DNA of 64,000 nucleotides from Dickeya aquatica (GCF_900095885.1 NZ_LT615367.1:1116001-1180000); one strand, 5' to 3'; numbered from the stretch's first letter, positions 19,823 through 29,683 are shown. Made by a program: numbers and translations. The notes: generated from the sequence alone by a model not told the origin.

Positions 19823-22030
19823 TTATTCGTCGATGCGGGATGCGGGAGAGAATGTTGATGCCTGTGCCTGATGTGTATCGCGGATAAGCTGTTTTTTTAA
19901 TTGCACTAATTCAGGCAACAAACCGGTTATTAAATGAATTTGCTGCAATACCAGTTGTTCCTGACTGTCTTGCTCTGGTGATTGTGCGTGGATGCGACGT
20001 TTAAGCGCATCCAGCTCTTTGGTGAGCGCGTCTTCATAATCGCCTGATTGATAAAGATTTTGGTATAGTGCATCGCTAACATAACAGACCGCATCATTGA
20101 GCAGTTGCAGTGTTTCAGCCAAGACCATGCGCTCTCGATGGGCCCCAAGGGTTGAGATATAACCAAGCAACGTATGATTAAGGCACATCAGTCTGAAAGC
20201 CTGTTCCAGCGTATCTGCTCGTGTACGCGGTTCGGCAGACATATTTGACACCACCGATGCCAGTTCTGCATCACTGTTGTGGGCATCCCGCCGGGCGATG
20301 CGGTAAGTCAAACCGTTGTCTTTACCCTGATGGTATTGCACCATGATGGCATCAAGGTAGCGGCAATTATTTTCTACCGCTTTGCTGATAACCACATCCA
20401 GACGACGGAATTTCCAGTCTGGCCAGATAAAACTCACCGCAGCCCAGGCGATGGCGCAGCCCAGCAGCGTATCCACAACGCGCGGGATGGCGACTTCCAA
20501 CCCTTCACCCAGCAAGTTAAAGCACATTAATACCAGCAGGGTAATAAACAGTGTGGCCTGGGCATATTGCACCGTTCGCAGAGCAAAAAACAGTACCCCA
20601 CTTACCACAATCAGTGCCAGTTGCCCTTCTTGTGACGGGACGATGTACAGCAACGGAACCCCGAACAGCACGCCACCAAGCGTGCCGATAATACGTAATG
20701 CGAGACGACGGCGCGTGGCGCTGTAGTTTGGCTGGCAAACAAACAGGCTGGTTAGCAAAATCCAGTAGCCGTGTTGCAGGCCAGCCAACTGGATAATGCT
20801 GTAGCCGGTGCATAGCACCAGAGACATCCTGACTGCATGGCGAAACAGTGCAGATTGAGGCGTGAGGTGCCGACAAATGCGCAGCCAGACATCGCTCCAG
20901 CCAGTGATTTTATCCTCGGACAGCCTGTTTTCTGAAGAGAGGCGGTGGTTGTGGCGTTCCAGCGTTTGTTCTGACTGGATGTTAACCAACTGAGCTTCAA
21001 TGGCGCGCAGATTATTTAAAAGATGACGTAATGCTTTGATTGATAATAAATCTTTTCCCTGTTCCTCCAGCCGGTCGAGGGCGGCGTTGAGATGGAAAAA
21101 TGCCCGTTCAATACGGTGGTCGTGCTGGTATTTTTGCTGCAACAAAATTGACTGGGACACCCGCAGGCAAGCCTGCGACAAGATGAATAGCAGGCGTTGA
21201 AAACGGAAAGGGACATCGCTGTAGCGCAGTGCGTGCCGCAATTGATCATACTGAATATGTGCGGAACTGGCGCGCTCATGAATATCTTGCGCAACAAAGT
21301 AATAGTGCAGTGTACGGCGGGTGCCGCGTTGGCCGCGATCGCCGCGCAGTCGCGTAAGCAGCGAGGCTTTGGCCTGATTTAGCGTTTCAACGAGTTGACC
21401 ATTCGCCATTGCTACGTCGATTAACGGTCGATCGTTATCTTCAATGTCAGGATCAAACAGGCTGGATTTGATTTCCAGATAGTGTGCCAATTGCTGGTAG
21501 CAACGAGCCAGACTGTCTTGCAACGGCCGGATAGGAAAAATGACGTGCCCCAGCAAGGTTAACAGGTTGTACCACAGCGCACCCAATAACAGTAAAAACG
21601 GCTGTTGGTACCAACTGCTGTAAAGCGAGACCCCAAGCATTGTGTAAATGGCAATCAGCAGTGCGCCAAAAGCAATAGTGGCATAGCGCTGACCCAGCGA
21701 ACCCAGCAGGATAAAACTCCAGGTAGAGAGTGCCAGCCCGATAATGAATAACCAAGGGTAAGGATAAAGCAACTCAATGGATACCGACGCGAGTAGAAAG
21801 CAAACCAAAGTAATCAATAAGTTAAATAGCCTTCCTGATAAGCGGTCATCCAGGTCGGTTAATGCGGCGGCAACAACGCCAAGCGTCAGCGGGATGGTGC
21901 TGGTGGTGACACCGAGCCACCAGGGCAGTACCGCTGTGCCCGTAAGCGCGACCAAAATACGCAGGTTATACAGCCAACCGCTGTTGTAGAAGAAGCGTCG
22001 TACACCGGTATTCACAAACGATTGCACCAT
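19823..22030 (-). CDS. yccS: YccS family putative transporter (FUSC-like)
   Basis: YccS is a predicted inner-membrane protein of the YccS/YhfK family, related to aromatic acid exporter/FUSC proteins; its substrate is unknown. The 735-residue protein has two clusters of about five to six membrane segments (residues about 20-180 and 400-530), each followed by a cytosolic helical region. Family blocks include WWLGVTTSTIPLTLGVVAAALTDLDDRL near the N-terminus and GYWILLTSLFVCQPNYSATR in the second half. It lies 24 bp from the tfoX end (convergent) and is followed upstream by yccF on the same strand, the E. coli arrangement. Confidence 0.9.
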   Translation of the reverse strand: MVQSFVNTGVRRFFYNSGWLYNLRILVALTGTAVLPWWLGVTTSTIPLTLGVVAAALTDLDDRLSGRLFNLLITLVCFLLASVSIELLYPYPWLFIIGLALSTWSFILLGSLGQRYATIAFGALLIAIYTMLGVSLYSSWYQQPFLLLLGALWYNLLTLLGHVIFPIRPLQDSLARCYQQLAHYLEIKSSLFDPDIEDNDRPLIDVAMANGQLVETLNQAKASLLTRLRGDRGQRGTRRTLHYYFVAQDIHERASSAHIQYDQLRHALRYSDVPFRFQRLLFILSQACLRVSQSILLQQKYQHDHRIERAFFHLNAALDRLEEQGKDLLSIKALRHLLNNLRAIEAQLVNIQSEQTLERHNHRLSSENRLSEDKITGWSDVWLRICRHLTPQSALFRHAVRMSLVLCTGYSIIQLAGLQHGYWILLTSLFVCQPNYSATRRRLALRIIGTLGGVLFGVPLLYIVPSQEGQLALIVVSGVLFFALRTVQYAQATLFITLLVLMCFNLLGEGLEVAIPRVVDTLLGCAIAWAAVSFIWPDWKFRRLDVVISKAVENNCRYLDAIMVQYHQGKDNGLTYRIARRDAHNSDAELASVVSNMSAEPRTRADTLEQAFRLMCLNHTLLGYISTLGAHRERMVLAETLQLLNDAVCYVSDALYQNLYQSGDYEDALTKELDALKRRIHAQSPEQDSQEQLVLQQIHLITGLLPELVQLKKQLIRDTHQAQASTFSPASRIDE

Positions 22031-22045
22031 GATGATTTGCTCTGA

Positions 22046-22492
22046 TTACGGGTAACGCCGACGGGCGTTGGCTTGCCTGGCGGCGCGAGCTTCTTCAACG
22101 GACACCACTCGACGCCCGACAGGCCAGAGCGCAATGGCCGCTATCTTGAAATTCGCAATCCCGACAGGAATGCCGATTATCGTCAGGCATTGGGCTATGC
22201 CACTGAGAATATGAGACAGGCAGAGCCACCAGCCAAAGAAGATGACCCAGAAAAGATTGAGCAACGTACCGCCGGCATTAAGTAAGGTGTTTTTTTGTTC
22301 AGGCTGTAATTCATCAACATGAAGGGCTTCGTTGCCGTAAGGAAGTAAAGACAGTTTGGTTATTTCCCAGCATGAACGCGTCAAGGGCAGTGTAAACACC
22401 AATACGAGGCTGACAAAGGTTGCCAGCAACCAGGCCAGTGTTGTGAAGAACCCCCCCAGCACAAAATTTAAAACGTTGAGTACGGTACGCAT
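22046..22492 (-). CDS. yccF: Inner membrane protein YccF
   Basis: YccF is a small conserved inner-membrane protein of unknown function with two YccF domains. The 148-residue product aligns along its whole length with E. coli YccF: MRTVLNVLNFVLGGF, LTRSCWEITKLSL, PYGNEALHVDEL, IIGIPVGIANFKIAAIALWPVGRRVV. I chose ATG 22492 because homologues start there; GGAG lies about 10 bases upstream. Only 15 bp separate it from yccS, so the pair is probably co-transcribed. Confidence 0.93.
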   Translation of the reverse strand: MRTVLNVLNFVLGGFFTTLAWLLATFVSLVLVFTLPLTRSCWEITKLSLLPYGNEALHVDELQPEQKNTLLNAGGTLLNLFWVIFFGWWLCLSHILSGIAQCLTIIGIPVGIANFKIAAIALWPVGRRVVSVEEARAARQANARRRYP

Positions 22493-22648
22493 AATCCGAC
22501 TGCTCCAGGTCGTACACAAATGATGGGAAACGAATTATCACATGGTTAGTCGGGTTATTGTAACGTGTTTTTCCGGCTAGAGCGTGTGGTCGGATAACGG
22601 TTAAACTACAACTCTGAAGTCTCTTCACAGAAAAATGGCGTAAGGCTC

Positions 22649-24706
22649 ATGGAACTGAAATCAACCGTATTGGGGAAGCATTTGGCGCAGCATCCCTATA
22701 ACCGTGTGCAGTTGCTCAATGCTGGTATTCAGGTGAGTGGCGAAAAACATGAATATCTTATTCCTTTTAATCAGTTACTGGCAATTCATTGCAAAAAAGG
22801 GCTGATTTGGGGAGAGCTGGAGTTTGAGCTGCCAGGACATCAGGTTGTCCGGCTGCATGGTACACCGTGGCCGCAGACGCAGCAGTTTTTCCGCCATGTT
22901 TTCAACATCTGGCAGAACTGGAGCCAGCAGATGAGCGAGGTGTGTGCCGCGGTTTTGCAGCCGCTGGCTGAGGCGGTCACCCAGCAGGCGAGTGCAGAGT
23001 GTTGGTTTGATCGCGCGGCGCTTGCCGCTTTGCAGCAAAATATTCGCGCTGGTCTGGCGGCATTGCCGTTGCTGCAAGAACGCCTTGAGGAGTTTGCCAA
23101 CTGTCGGGAGCATTACCGGTGTTGTCTGGAATGGCTGGAGAAGGGGGAAAGCCTGCGACAGCGAGCCAATCAACAGTGGACCGAGACGGTGATTATTCAT
23201 CAGAAAATGTTTTTCGATACCGTTGAGCGCTCGCCCCTCAATCGCAGCCAGTGTCATGCCGTTGTTAATGGCGAGAATGCGGTTTTGGTGCTGGCGGGAG
23301 CCGGCAGTGGCAAGACATCGGTGCTGGTGGCTCGGGCCGGATGGCTCATGCAACAAGCGGGAGTATTACCAGCGCAGATTCTGCTGTTGGCCTTTGGCCG
23401 ACAGGCGGCTCAGGAAATGAGTGAGCGTATGCGTGAGCGCTTACAGACAGATGATATCCAGGCCAAAACGTTTCATGCACTGGCATTACAGATTATTCAG
23501 CAATGTAGCCGTAACGTGCCGGTAATCAGCAAACTGGAGACGCAGGATGATGACCGGCATGCATTTTTACTGCAACAGTGGCAGCAACAATGTGATGAGA
23601 AAAAAGCACAGGCGAAAGGATGGCGTCAGTGGTTAAGTGAAGAGCTGGGCTGGACGTTACCTGATGGTGATTTTTGGCATGATGCGTTGATTGCGGCGCG
23701 AATCGTCAGTCGTTTGGTACGCTGGCTGGAATTAATCCGCATGCATGGTGGAACACAAAGCGAACTGCTGGCGCTGGCTGATGAGGAAACCCGCCCGGTG
23801 TTTCAGCAGCGCCTGCGCCTGATGGCTCCTTTACTGAAAGCCTGGAAAAAAGCGCTAAAAGATGAAGGTGCGGTGGATTTCTCCGGCCTGATTCATCAGG
23901 CTGTTAATTATCTCAATAAAGGGCGTTTTGTCAGCCCGTGGCAGCACATTCTGGTGGATGAGTTTCAGGATATGTCACCGCAGCGAGCCCGGCTGCTGGA
24001 CGCTCTGCGACAGCATTCTCCCGGCACATCGCTGTTTGCCGTGGGGGATGACTGGCAGTCGATTTATCGCTTTAGCGGTGCCGCACTCTCGGCAACCCGC
24101 ACATTTACGCACCTTGCTGGTGAAGGGGCGCAGTGCATGCTGGATACGACGTATCGTTTCAATCAACGTATTGCGGATATTGCCAACCGCTTTATTCAGC
24201 AAAACCCGCTGCAAATGAAGAAAACACTCAACAGTTTATGCAGTGGCAACAAGAAGTCGGTGGTTTTGCTGGAGCAACATCAACTTGATGCGCTATTGGA
24301 TAAAATGAGTGGCTATGTCACGACCAGTGAGCGAATTTTGATTCTGGCGCGTTACCATCACCTGCGCCCGTCTGTGTTACAGAAGGCGAAAACCCGCTGG
24401 CCGCACCTGCATTTGGATTTCATGACGATCCATGCCAGCAAAGGACAGCAGGCGGATTATGTTATTGTGCTGGGACTGTGTGACGGGCACGATGGCTTCC
24501 CTGCACCGGCATGTGAGTCTGTCCTCGACGCTGTGTTGCTACCACAACCAGAGCCCTTTCCTGACGCAGAAGAGCGACGGCTGTTGTATGTGGCCCTGAC
24601 CCGGGCAAAGCAGCAGGTCTGGCTGTTATTTGAGCGCGATGCCCCCTCAATATTTGTCGATGAATTGCATCAGCTTGGTGTGCCTATACAGCGTAAACCG
24701 GGGTAA
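22649..24706 (+). CDS. helD: DNA helicase IV
   Basis: HelD is a 3'-5' superfamily 1 DNA helicase of the UvrD/Rep group. The 685-residue protein (E. coli 684) has an N-terminal helicase IV domain (MELKSTVLGKHLAQHPYNRV) and Walker A LAGAGSGKTSVL (about residues 214-225). Motif II is LVDEFQDMSPQRARLL, then come AVGDDWQSIYRFSGA, the DTTYRFN motif and the C-terminal MTIHASKGQQADYV and RRLLYVALTRAK motifs. It is divergent from yccF, with 156 bp between the starts. Confidence 0.96.
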   Translation: MELKSTVLGKHLAQHPYNRVQLLNAGIQVSGEKHEYLIPFNQLLAIHCKKGLIWGELEFELPGHQVVRLHGTPWPQTQQFFRHVFNIWQNWSQQMSEVCAAVLQPLAEAVTQQASAECWFDRAALAALQQNIRAGLAALPLLQERLEEFANCREHYRCCLEWLEKGESLRQRANQQWTETVIIHQKMFFDTVERSPLNRSQCHAVVNGENAVLVLAGAGSGKTSVLVARAGWLMQQAGVLPAQILLLAFGRQAAQEMSERMRERLQTDDIQAKTFHALALQIIQQCSRNVPVISKLETQDDDRHAFLLQQWQQQCDEKKAQAKGWRQWLSEELGWTLPDGDFWHDALIAARIVSRLVRWLELIRMHGGTQSELLALADEETRPVFQQRLRLMAPLLKAWKKALKDEGAVDFSGLIHQAVNYLNKGRFVSPWQHILVDEFQDMSPQRARLLDALRQHSPGTSLFAVGDDWQSIYRFSGAALSATRTFTHLAGEGAQCMLDTTYRFNQRIADIANRFIQQNPLQMKKTLNSLCSGNKKSVVLLEQHQLDALLDKMSGYVTTSERILILARYHHLRPSVLQKAKTRWPHLHLDFMTIHASKGQQADYVIVLGLCDGHDGFPAPACESVLDAVLLPQPEPFPDAEERRLLYVALTRAKQQVWLLFERDAPSIFVDELHQLGVPIQRKPG

Positions 24707-24870
24707 CGGGCATGGCTTTTAGATGTGAATTCAAACATATCAATAAATTGATTAATGTTTGTGAAATTAATTAATGTTTGTGGGCCGCAGAGTTAAGGCC
24801 TGAATGGAATGAACTCACACAACCAACGCAGGCGGCGTTGCCCTTGCGCTGGCCGTGTTGCTGGATGATG

Positions 24871-25329
24871 TTACTTCAAACGCCCCTGAAGATAGCGCTG
24901 ATAGTCGGGAATGGTGACCTCGAGCGATTTGCCAAACAGCCCGGAGTTAATCAGGAAATCCGCCGTGGAGCGATTGGTTGCAACCGGAATATTCCAGACA
25001 GTCGCCAGGCGCAGCAACGCTTTGACATCAGGATCATGTGGTACTGCGTTTAGCGGATCCCAGAAAAAAATCAACATGTCGATTTTCCCCTCGGAGATCA
25101 GCGCACCCACCTGCTGATCACCCCCCATCGGACCACTCAGCATGCTCCTGACGGGCAGGCCGGTATGCAACTGAATCAGGTTTCCGGTCGTACCTGTTGC
25201 ATACAGGTGATGTTCTGCCAGTTGGGTTTTGTTGGCGGCAACCCATTCCAGTAATGACTCTTTGCAGTGATCGTGCGCAACCAAAGCGATGTGCTTATGC
25301 ACCTCGATTGTGCGGGTGGTGTACTCCAT
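24871..25329 (-). CDS. mgsA: Methylglyoxal synthase
   Basis: MgsA converts dihydroxyacetone phosphate to methylglyoxal and phosphate, a bypass that relieves sugar-phosphate stress. The 152-residue product matches the E. coli length and contains [11 protein letters not shown], the phosphate-binding [23 protein letters not shown] (with the catalytic aspartate) and [18 protein letters not shown] precedes the ATG. It stands alone between convergent helD and the upstream yccT. The 160-bp gap to helD holds repeated ATTAATGTTTGTG elements but no gene. Confidence 0.96.
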   Translation of the reverse strand: MEYTTRTIEVHKHIALVAHDHCKESLLEWVAANKTQLAEHHLYATGTTGNLIQLHTGLPVRSMLSGPMGGDQQVGALISEGKIDMLIFFWDPLNAVPHDPDVKALLRLATVWNIPVATNRSTADFLINSGLFGKSLEVTIPDYQRYLQGRLK

Positions 25330-25481
25330 GGTGACATCCTTAAAACAGTGAGGTTGCTACAGATTACGGAAACACTGTTTCAGAGAAAAGTGACAGACTG
25401 AAAAAATGCGAACAGCTCTCCAAAAACGGTGTTTTTTGTCTGTTAAATCAGCATGCTGAGCCGTTTTCGCTGATACGCGTT

Positions 25482-26129
25482 TTATCGGCTTTCCTTTTGT
25501 GCCCATTCAAGAAAACGCTGGCGGGTTTCTTTATCTGCCTGCTGGAACCAATACTGCATAATACCGAGCGGATCGAGTGGATGAGATGTGGTGGGAGGCA
25601 TGGCGGCGTCTTGCTGGTTGGTCGAGAATGCAAACGCACTCACCGAAGCAGGCTGACTGGCCTGATTATACTCTGCCATCAGTCTTTCTATTTCTCTGCC
25701 GGGTGTGGCGTCGTTTATGCGCAACACATCCATACGCATTGGAATGGGCAGTTTTTTACTATCCAGCAGTTGATAGTCAGGTAATTGAGTAAAGCGCTCT
25801 TGTGCTTCTCGTGTGTCGAGCGCGGGCAGGCGTATTGCCACCTCACTTAAATAACGTGTATCAAATACGGCAATGAGGCCCGGGGAGCGGTAGAGTTGTT
25901 TTTCTCCGGGTGATGAGGAAAGAGGGCGTAAAACCTGAAAAACAAGCTGATGGTAGCCTTTTTCCAGCTCCAGGCTCTCTGCGCCGTTGAGCAACAAGCT
26001 CGAGACTCTTTTTCCATCCACCATGATTAATTCAACATCGGGCCTGAGCTTGAGCGTGGTCGCTATCGCCTGCGTACTCAGCATCAATAACCACAGTGTT
26101 GTGGTAGCGATAACGGAAAGAGTTTTCAT
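25482..26129 (-). CDS. yccT: Periplasmic DUF2057 protein YccT (CsgI)
   Basis: YccT is a secreted DUF2057 protein; in Salmonella it has been named CsgI for an inhibitory effect on curli assembly. The 215-residue product starts with a Sec signal peptide (MKTLSVIATTTLWLLMLSTQAIA, cleavage after about residue 23). The DUF2057 core follows (LKLRPDVELIMVDGKRVSSLLLNGAESLELEKGYHQLVF), and the C-terminus is amphipathic (LGIMQYWFQQADKETRQRFLEW). No curli genes are visible here, so the curli role should not be assumed. It lies between mgsA and divergent yccU. Confidence 0.85.
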   Translation of the reverse strand: MKTLSVIATTTLWLLMLSTQAIATTLKLRPDVELIMVDGKRVSSLLLNGAESLELEKGYHQLVFQVLRPLSSSPGEKQLYRSPGLIAVFDTRYLSEVAIRLPALDTREAQERFTQLPDYQLLDSKKLPIPMRMDVLRINDATPGREIERLMAEYNQASQPASVSAFAFSTNQQDAAMPPTTSHPLDPLGIMQYWFQQADKETRQRFLEWAQKESR

Positions 26130-26366
26130 AGCGGCCCCGTAATGAATTTCATCGCTGTATTGTTCAGTAATGCACAGAATGTGTCAAAATTTTAAAAATG
26201 AAATATTTGGTTATTAATTAGGCAAGCCGCCTGCTGCACCAGACAGCGCCATGGCGTGCACGAGGTCGGCACCCATCGTGAGGTTTTACGTTACACTGAG
26301 AACAACCTAAGGTTCACGCGGGAAGTCAGCAACCATGAGCAGGCCGGATAACGAGGGGAAATGATG

Positions 26367-26780
26367 ATGCAAGATAGTGAACTGATAAACGTGCTGAGTT
26401 CGGTGAAAACCGTTGCGGTTGTTGGTGCCAGTGAGAAGCCAAACCGGCCTAGTTACGGTGTTATGGCTTATCTGATTGAGCAGGGATATCGTGTGATTCC
26501 GGTTAGCCCTCGTCTGGCGGGGCAAACGGTGCTCGGACAACTGGCGTACGCTTCGCTTGAGGAAATCGCTGAGCCAGTCGATATGGTGGATGTGTTTCGC
26601 CAATCTGACGCGGCTTTTGATGTTGCACAATCAGCCATAGCCGTCGGGGCAAAGGTGTTGTGGTTACAGATAGGTGTGATTAATGAAGCCGCCGCCGTAT
26701 TAGCACACAGTGCCGGGCTGGCGGTCATCATGGATCGCTGCCCTAAAATTGAAATCCCCAGGCTGGGGCTTGAGAAATAA
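26367..26780 (+). CDS. yccU: CoA-binding domain protein YccU
   Basis: YccU is a small cytoplasmic protein with a CoA-binding (succinyl-CoA ligase-like Rossmann) domain; its function is unknown. The 137-residue product has the nucleotide-binding VAVVGASEKPNRPSYGVM, VIPVSPRLAGQTVLG, VDMVDVFR and the C-terminal VMDRCPKIEIPRLGL. Three ATGs in a row occur at 26361-26369. I take the third because GAGGGG is then eight bases upstream and the N-terminus aligns with E. coli YccU without extra residues. Confidence 0.92.
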   Translation: MQDSELINVLSSVKTVAVVGASEKPNRPSYGVMAYLIEQGYRVIPVSPRLAGQTVLGQLAYASLEEIAEPVDMVDVFRQSDAAFDVAQSAIAVGAKVLWLQIGVINEAAAVLAHSAGLAVIMDRCPKIEIPRLGLEK

Positions 26781-26856
26781 CGATACTTAATCAGCAGTGT
26801 TATTGCCGCTTTTTTGCGGCGCTCAATCGCACCCTGCAATTTAGCGCCGCAGGCGT

Positions 26857-27165
26857 TTAGTGCAGCAAGCGAGGTGTGCGGCGTTTAATGGTCTCTGCCA
26901 GTGCATCCAGCGACGGGTGTCCGACAGGATTAGAGACTTCATTGACCAACTGTTCTTCTGCCAGATAGGTATGAACAGGGCGACCATATTCATCCTCCAT
27001 CACCACATGATACCAGGGCGCGGTACGTAGCGTATCGCTAGCGGACAGTTCTTCCCATTTCGGCTTAGCCAGAGAATACTCTGAGTCTATATCAATGATA
27101 ACGCCGGGGAATCCCAGTAGCTTATGACGAATCTGCTGTCCAATCGCAAATTTACAGTTAATCAT
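26857..27165 (-). CDS. hspQ: Heat shock protein HspQ
   Basis: HspQ is a hemimethylated-DNA-binding (YccV-like) protein that acts as a Lon specificity factor and is part of the heat-shock regulon. The 102-residue product shows [27 protein letters not shown], then [27 protein letters not shown] 27165 is chosen because AGGAGG lies four bases upstream and homologues start MI(A/N)xKF. A very good sigma-32 promoter lies just upstream. In E. coli rlmI sits between hspQ and yccX; here acyP follows directly. Confidence 0.95.
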   Translation of the reverse strand: MINCKFAIGQQIRHKLLGFPGVIIDIDSEYSLAKPKWEELSASDTLRTAPWYHVVMEDEYGRPVHTYLAEEQLVNEVSNPVGHPSLDALAETIKRRTPRLLH

Positions 27166-27196
27166 ATAACCTCCTGAGAAACGTGTTACATCCCTT

Positions 27197-27224
27197 AAGT
27201 GGGGCATCTCCGGCATTTTTCAAG
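27197..27224 (-). promoter_or_regulatory. Sigma-32 heat-shock promoter of hspQ
   Basis: On the minus strand CTTGAAA (27224-27218) and CCCCACTT (27204-27197) are separated by 13 bases, close to the sigma-32 consensus CTTGAAA-N11-15-CCCCATNT. The -10 ends about 30 bases before the hspQ ATG. Confidence 0.85.
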
Positions 27225-27391
27225 TTGTCAGATAAAGACGCCATTACCACTTCGTCGCCGGTTCATCCGGCCAAATGGTGATATCCTTTCGCTATGCGCT
27301 ATAAGGTAATGATAGGCATTTTTGTAGTAAAAATGCGCGCGTCATGGCGTTTTTTATGCGATTTTGCAGCCTTGTCAGGCGGGAGGATAGC

Positions 27392-27670
27392 GTGTCTATA
27401 GTCTCTGTAAAAGGTTGGGTATACGGTCTGGTTCAAGGTGTTGGGTTTCGCTACCACACCCGCCAGCATGCTCAGGCGCTTGGTATTACAGGGTATGTAC
27501 GTAACTGTGATGAGGGGAGTGTTGAGCTGGTCGCCTGTGGTGAAGCACAGGCGATAGAACAGCTTATTGACTGGTTAAAATGTGGTGGCCCACCGTATGC
27601 CAGAGTGGATAAGGTACTGATTGAACCTCATCCAGCGGCGGCTTTTCAGGGCTTTTCTATCCGTGAATAA
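27392..27670 (+). CDS. acyP: Acylphosphatase
   Basis: Acylphosphatases hydrolyse carboxyl-phosphate bonds in small acyl phosphates. The 92-residue product has both catalytic signatures: [14 protein letters not shown] (phosphate-binding loop with Arg) and [13 protein letters not shown] (catalytic Asn). I chose the GTG at 27392 rather than the ATG at 27344. GGAGG is five bases upstream, the start aligns with E. coli YccX, and the first 16 residues of the longer form have no family match. It is divergent from hspQ. Confidence 0.93.
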   Translation: MSIVSVKGWVYGLVQGVGFRYHTRQHAQALGITGYVRNCDEGSVELVACGEAQAIEQLIDWLKCGGPPYARVDKVLIEPHPAAAFQGFSIRE

Positions 27671-27720
27671 GCACGATGTCTGTGTCTGGCAACGGTGCCA
27701 ACAGCCCTGTAGATAGGCGA

Positions 27721-28050
27721 CTAAATACATTTCACGGGCTTGGGAAGCCCGGCAATTTTTGTCGCTTGCTTGGCCGGGCCTTTGGGAAACAGCCGATAGA
27801 GATAACGGCTGTTTCCTTTCTCTTCACCATATTTTTGCGCCATAGCTTTAACCAGCATACGAATAGCCGGAGAGGTATTGAATTCGAGATAAAACGACCG
27901 GACGAAACGCACCACTTCCCAATGCGCTTCGCTCAGTGTAATCCCTTCTTGTTCCGCCAGTAACGGTGCCATGGCGTCTTGCCAGTCATGGCTGTTTTTC
28001 AGATATCCCTGAGCATCCGTTTCGATATCCCGGCCTTCAAACACAAACAT
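27721..28050 (-). CDS. tusE: Sulfur relay protein TusE
   Basis: TusE (DsrC family) accepts sulfur from TusBCD and passes it to MnmA for 2-thiolation of tRNA wobble uridine. The 109-residue product contains the conserved [39 protein letters not shown] and the C-terminal swinging arm with the essential penultimate cysteine (PVKCI, Cys108). It is convergent with acyP and 150 bp from yccA, as in E. coli. Confidence 0.95.
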   Translation of the reverse strand: MFVFEGRDIETDAQGYLKNSHDWQDAMAPLLAEQEGITLSEAHWEVVRFVRSFYLEFNTSPAIRMLVKAMAQKYGEEKGNSRYLYRLFPKGPAKQATKIAGLPKPVKCI

Positions 28051-28128
28051 ATTGCCTCGGTCTTATAACCTAACACTCCGCGTAGTTTAGCAAACGCGGT
28101 GGGTGACATGGCAAGCGATGATCAAATG

Positions 28129-28151
28129 AAAAAGGCACCGATAGCGGTGCC
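28129..28151 (-). terminator. Rho-independent terminator of yccA
   Basis: GGCACCG / CGGTGCC with loop ATAG (read on the plus strand) is followed in the minus direction by CTTTTT-type sequence, just after the yccA stop. Confidence 0.85.
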
Positions 28152-28198
28152 TGATAATGGATGTATGCTCGAAATGCGGTTAAAGCGATCGCGTAATG

Positions 28199-28867
28199 TT
28201 ATTCACTGCGCGACATCCCAAGCAGACTCAGCAAGCTGACAAAAAGATTGTAGATAGAGACGTACAAACTGACGGTTGCCCGGATATAGTTGGTTTCACC
28301 GCCATGGATGATATTGCTGGTTTCCCACAAAATCGCCCCGGCAGAGAACAGAATAAACATTGCACTGATAGCCAGATGCAAGCCAGGCAGGTTCAGGAAC
28401 AAGTTGGCAATGGTTGCTACCAGCAACACCACAAAACCGGCCATCAACATGCCGGACAGGAACGACATGTCTTTGCGGGTGGTCAGCACATAAGCGGAGC
28501 AGCAGAAAAACACCAGTGCGGTGCCGCCGAGCGCCAGCATGATAATGTCACTGGCTCCAGCGGCAATCAGGGCACTTAGCATCGGGCCAAGGGTATACCC
28601 CATAAAACCGGTCAGGGCGAAGGTTGCCAGAATACCCGCAGGGCGCTCGGCCAAACGGTAAGTCAGAAACATCAGGCCATAGAAGCCAACCAGCGTCAGA
28701 ATCAGGCCGGGAGAAGGCAGTTTCAGTACCGTACTGAGCGTGGCGGTGACAGCGGAAAACCCGAGTGTCATCGATAACAGAAAATAGGTATTACGCAGCA
28801 CCTTATGGGTATTAAGCAGCGATTGCTTGCCTGCGTGCGTGGTAGTAGAGGTAATGATTCGATCCAT
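28199..28867 (-). CDS. yccA: FtsH-modulating inner membrane protein YccA (BI-1 family)
   Basis: YccA is a seven-helix Bax-inhibitor-1 family membrane protein. In E. coli it is a substrate and modulator of the FtsH protease and protects jammed SecY. The 222-residue product aligns throughout with E. coli YccA (219): [66 protein letters not shown] and [17 protein letters not shown]. It lies upstream of tusE and next to serT on the other strand. Confidence 0.95.
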   Translation of the reverse strand: MDRIITSTTTHAGKQSLLNTHKVLRNTYFLLSMTLGFSAVTATLSTVLKLPSPGLILTLVGFYGLMFLTYRLAERPAGILATFALTGFMGYTLGPMLSALIAAGASDIIMLALGGTALVFFCCSAYVLTTRKDMSFLSGMLMAGFVVLLVATIANLFLNLPGLHLAISAMFILFSAGAILWETSNIIHGGETNYIRATVSLYVSIYNLFVSLLSLLGMSRSE

Positions 28868-29052
28868 AATAACGACTCTCTGTCACTAAGGGGTTATTGT
28901 TGTAACTTTAAAGATAGGTAGTTGCTCAATGTTATTAAAGCCGTTTTACCCTTCTTTACTTATTCCGTGATGCCAAATCCAAATATAACGATGATTTTAT
29001 GTGCAATCGCGGTTGTTTTGCCTGTTTTTCAGACGATTGAACCCTATGGTGC

Positions 29053-29081
29053 TTTACAACCACCATCGCACTGTTTATAGT
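29053..29081 (+). promoter_or_regulatory. Sigma-70 promoter of serT
   Basis: TTTACA (29053-29058) and TATAGT (29076-29081) are separated by exactly 17 bases. The GC-rich stretch after the -10 is typical of stringently controlled tRNA promoters. The tRNA begins 13 bases after the -10. Confidence 0.75.
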
Positions 29082-29093
29082 TCGCGTCGTTGC

Positions 29094-29181
29094 GGAGGAG
29101 TGGCCGAGTGGTTGAAGGCACCGGTCTTGAAAACCGGCGACGCGAAAGCGTTCTAGAGTTCGAATCTCTACTCCTCCGCCA
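29094..29181 (+). tRNA. serT: tRNA-Ser (anticodon TGA)
   Basis: The 88-nt gene folds with a 7-bp acceptor stem (GGAGGAG / CTCCTCC), a D arm, the anticodon TGA at 29128-29130 in loop CTTGAAA, the long variable arm of class II tRNAs (GACGCGAAAGCGTT) and the T arm with GTTCGAATC. CCA is encoded. It is nearly identical to E. coli serT and sits next to yccA as there. Confidence 0.98.
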
Positions 29182-29189
29182 AAATTCCA

Positions 29190-29219
29190 ACGGGTCAGCT
29201 AGCGCTGGCCCGTTTTCGT
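29190..29219 (+). terminator. Terminator of serT
   Basis: CGGGTCAGC / GCTGGCCCG with one mismatch pair forms a strong stem, followed by TTTTCGTTT, nine bases after the tRNA. Confidence 0.88.
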
Positions 29220-29281
29220 TTCTGAAATACGCTGTTGTGATGACGCATGCAGCTCCTGCCGCCACTGCTTTTACCAACGCA

Positions 29282-29683
29282 TCAACGCGTATCCTCCCAC
29301 ATATTGCTTTCAGCCTGGCCTTGCACTGATGGTGAGAGTTCACGCTCCAGCCAATACAGAATCGCATTCACAATATAGTCTTGCTGTTTCAGGGTTAATG
29401 CAGCGTGCTGTGGGATGCCGTGCCATTTCTCCAGGCAGCGACGACAGCATGTGGCTGTGGCGTGTTGGGCAATAAAGACCGGATGACCGCGCATCGGGGT
29501 TTGCTTGCCATCATTGGCGGGGGTCGCTGGCATCAGCCGTTGTGTAATAAAGCTGGCGGCATGGGCCGCAATCACCGCTTTACCTTTATTAATACAATAT
29601 TCACGCTCCTGGTGCTTTAGATGAAAACGCTGACGAAAACGGGAGCGTGACAGGCGTGAAAACAGCAAATCAAAATCAGGCAT
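29282..29683 (-). CDS. DUF4186 family protein
   Basis: This is a conserved hypothetical cytoplasmic protein. The 133-residue product carries the family hallmark MRGHPVFIAQHATATCCRRCLEKWH, with a CC-x2-C cysteine cluster and two histidines that could bind metal, preceded by KGKAVIAAHAASFI. No function is established. It lies 60 bp beyond the serT terminator on the opposite strand and has no obvious operon partner. The last ten residues (AESNMWEDTR) look non-conserved. Confidence 0.75.
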   Translation of the reverse strand: MPDFDLLFSRLSRSRFRQRFHLKHQEREYCINKGKAVIAAHAASFITQRLMPATPANDGKQTPMRGHPVFIAQHATATCCRRCLEKWHGIPQHAALTLKQQDYIVNAILYWLERELSPSVQGQAESNMWEDTR

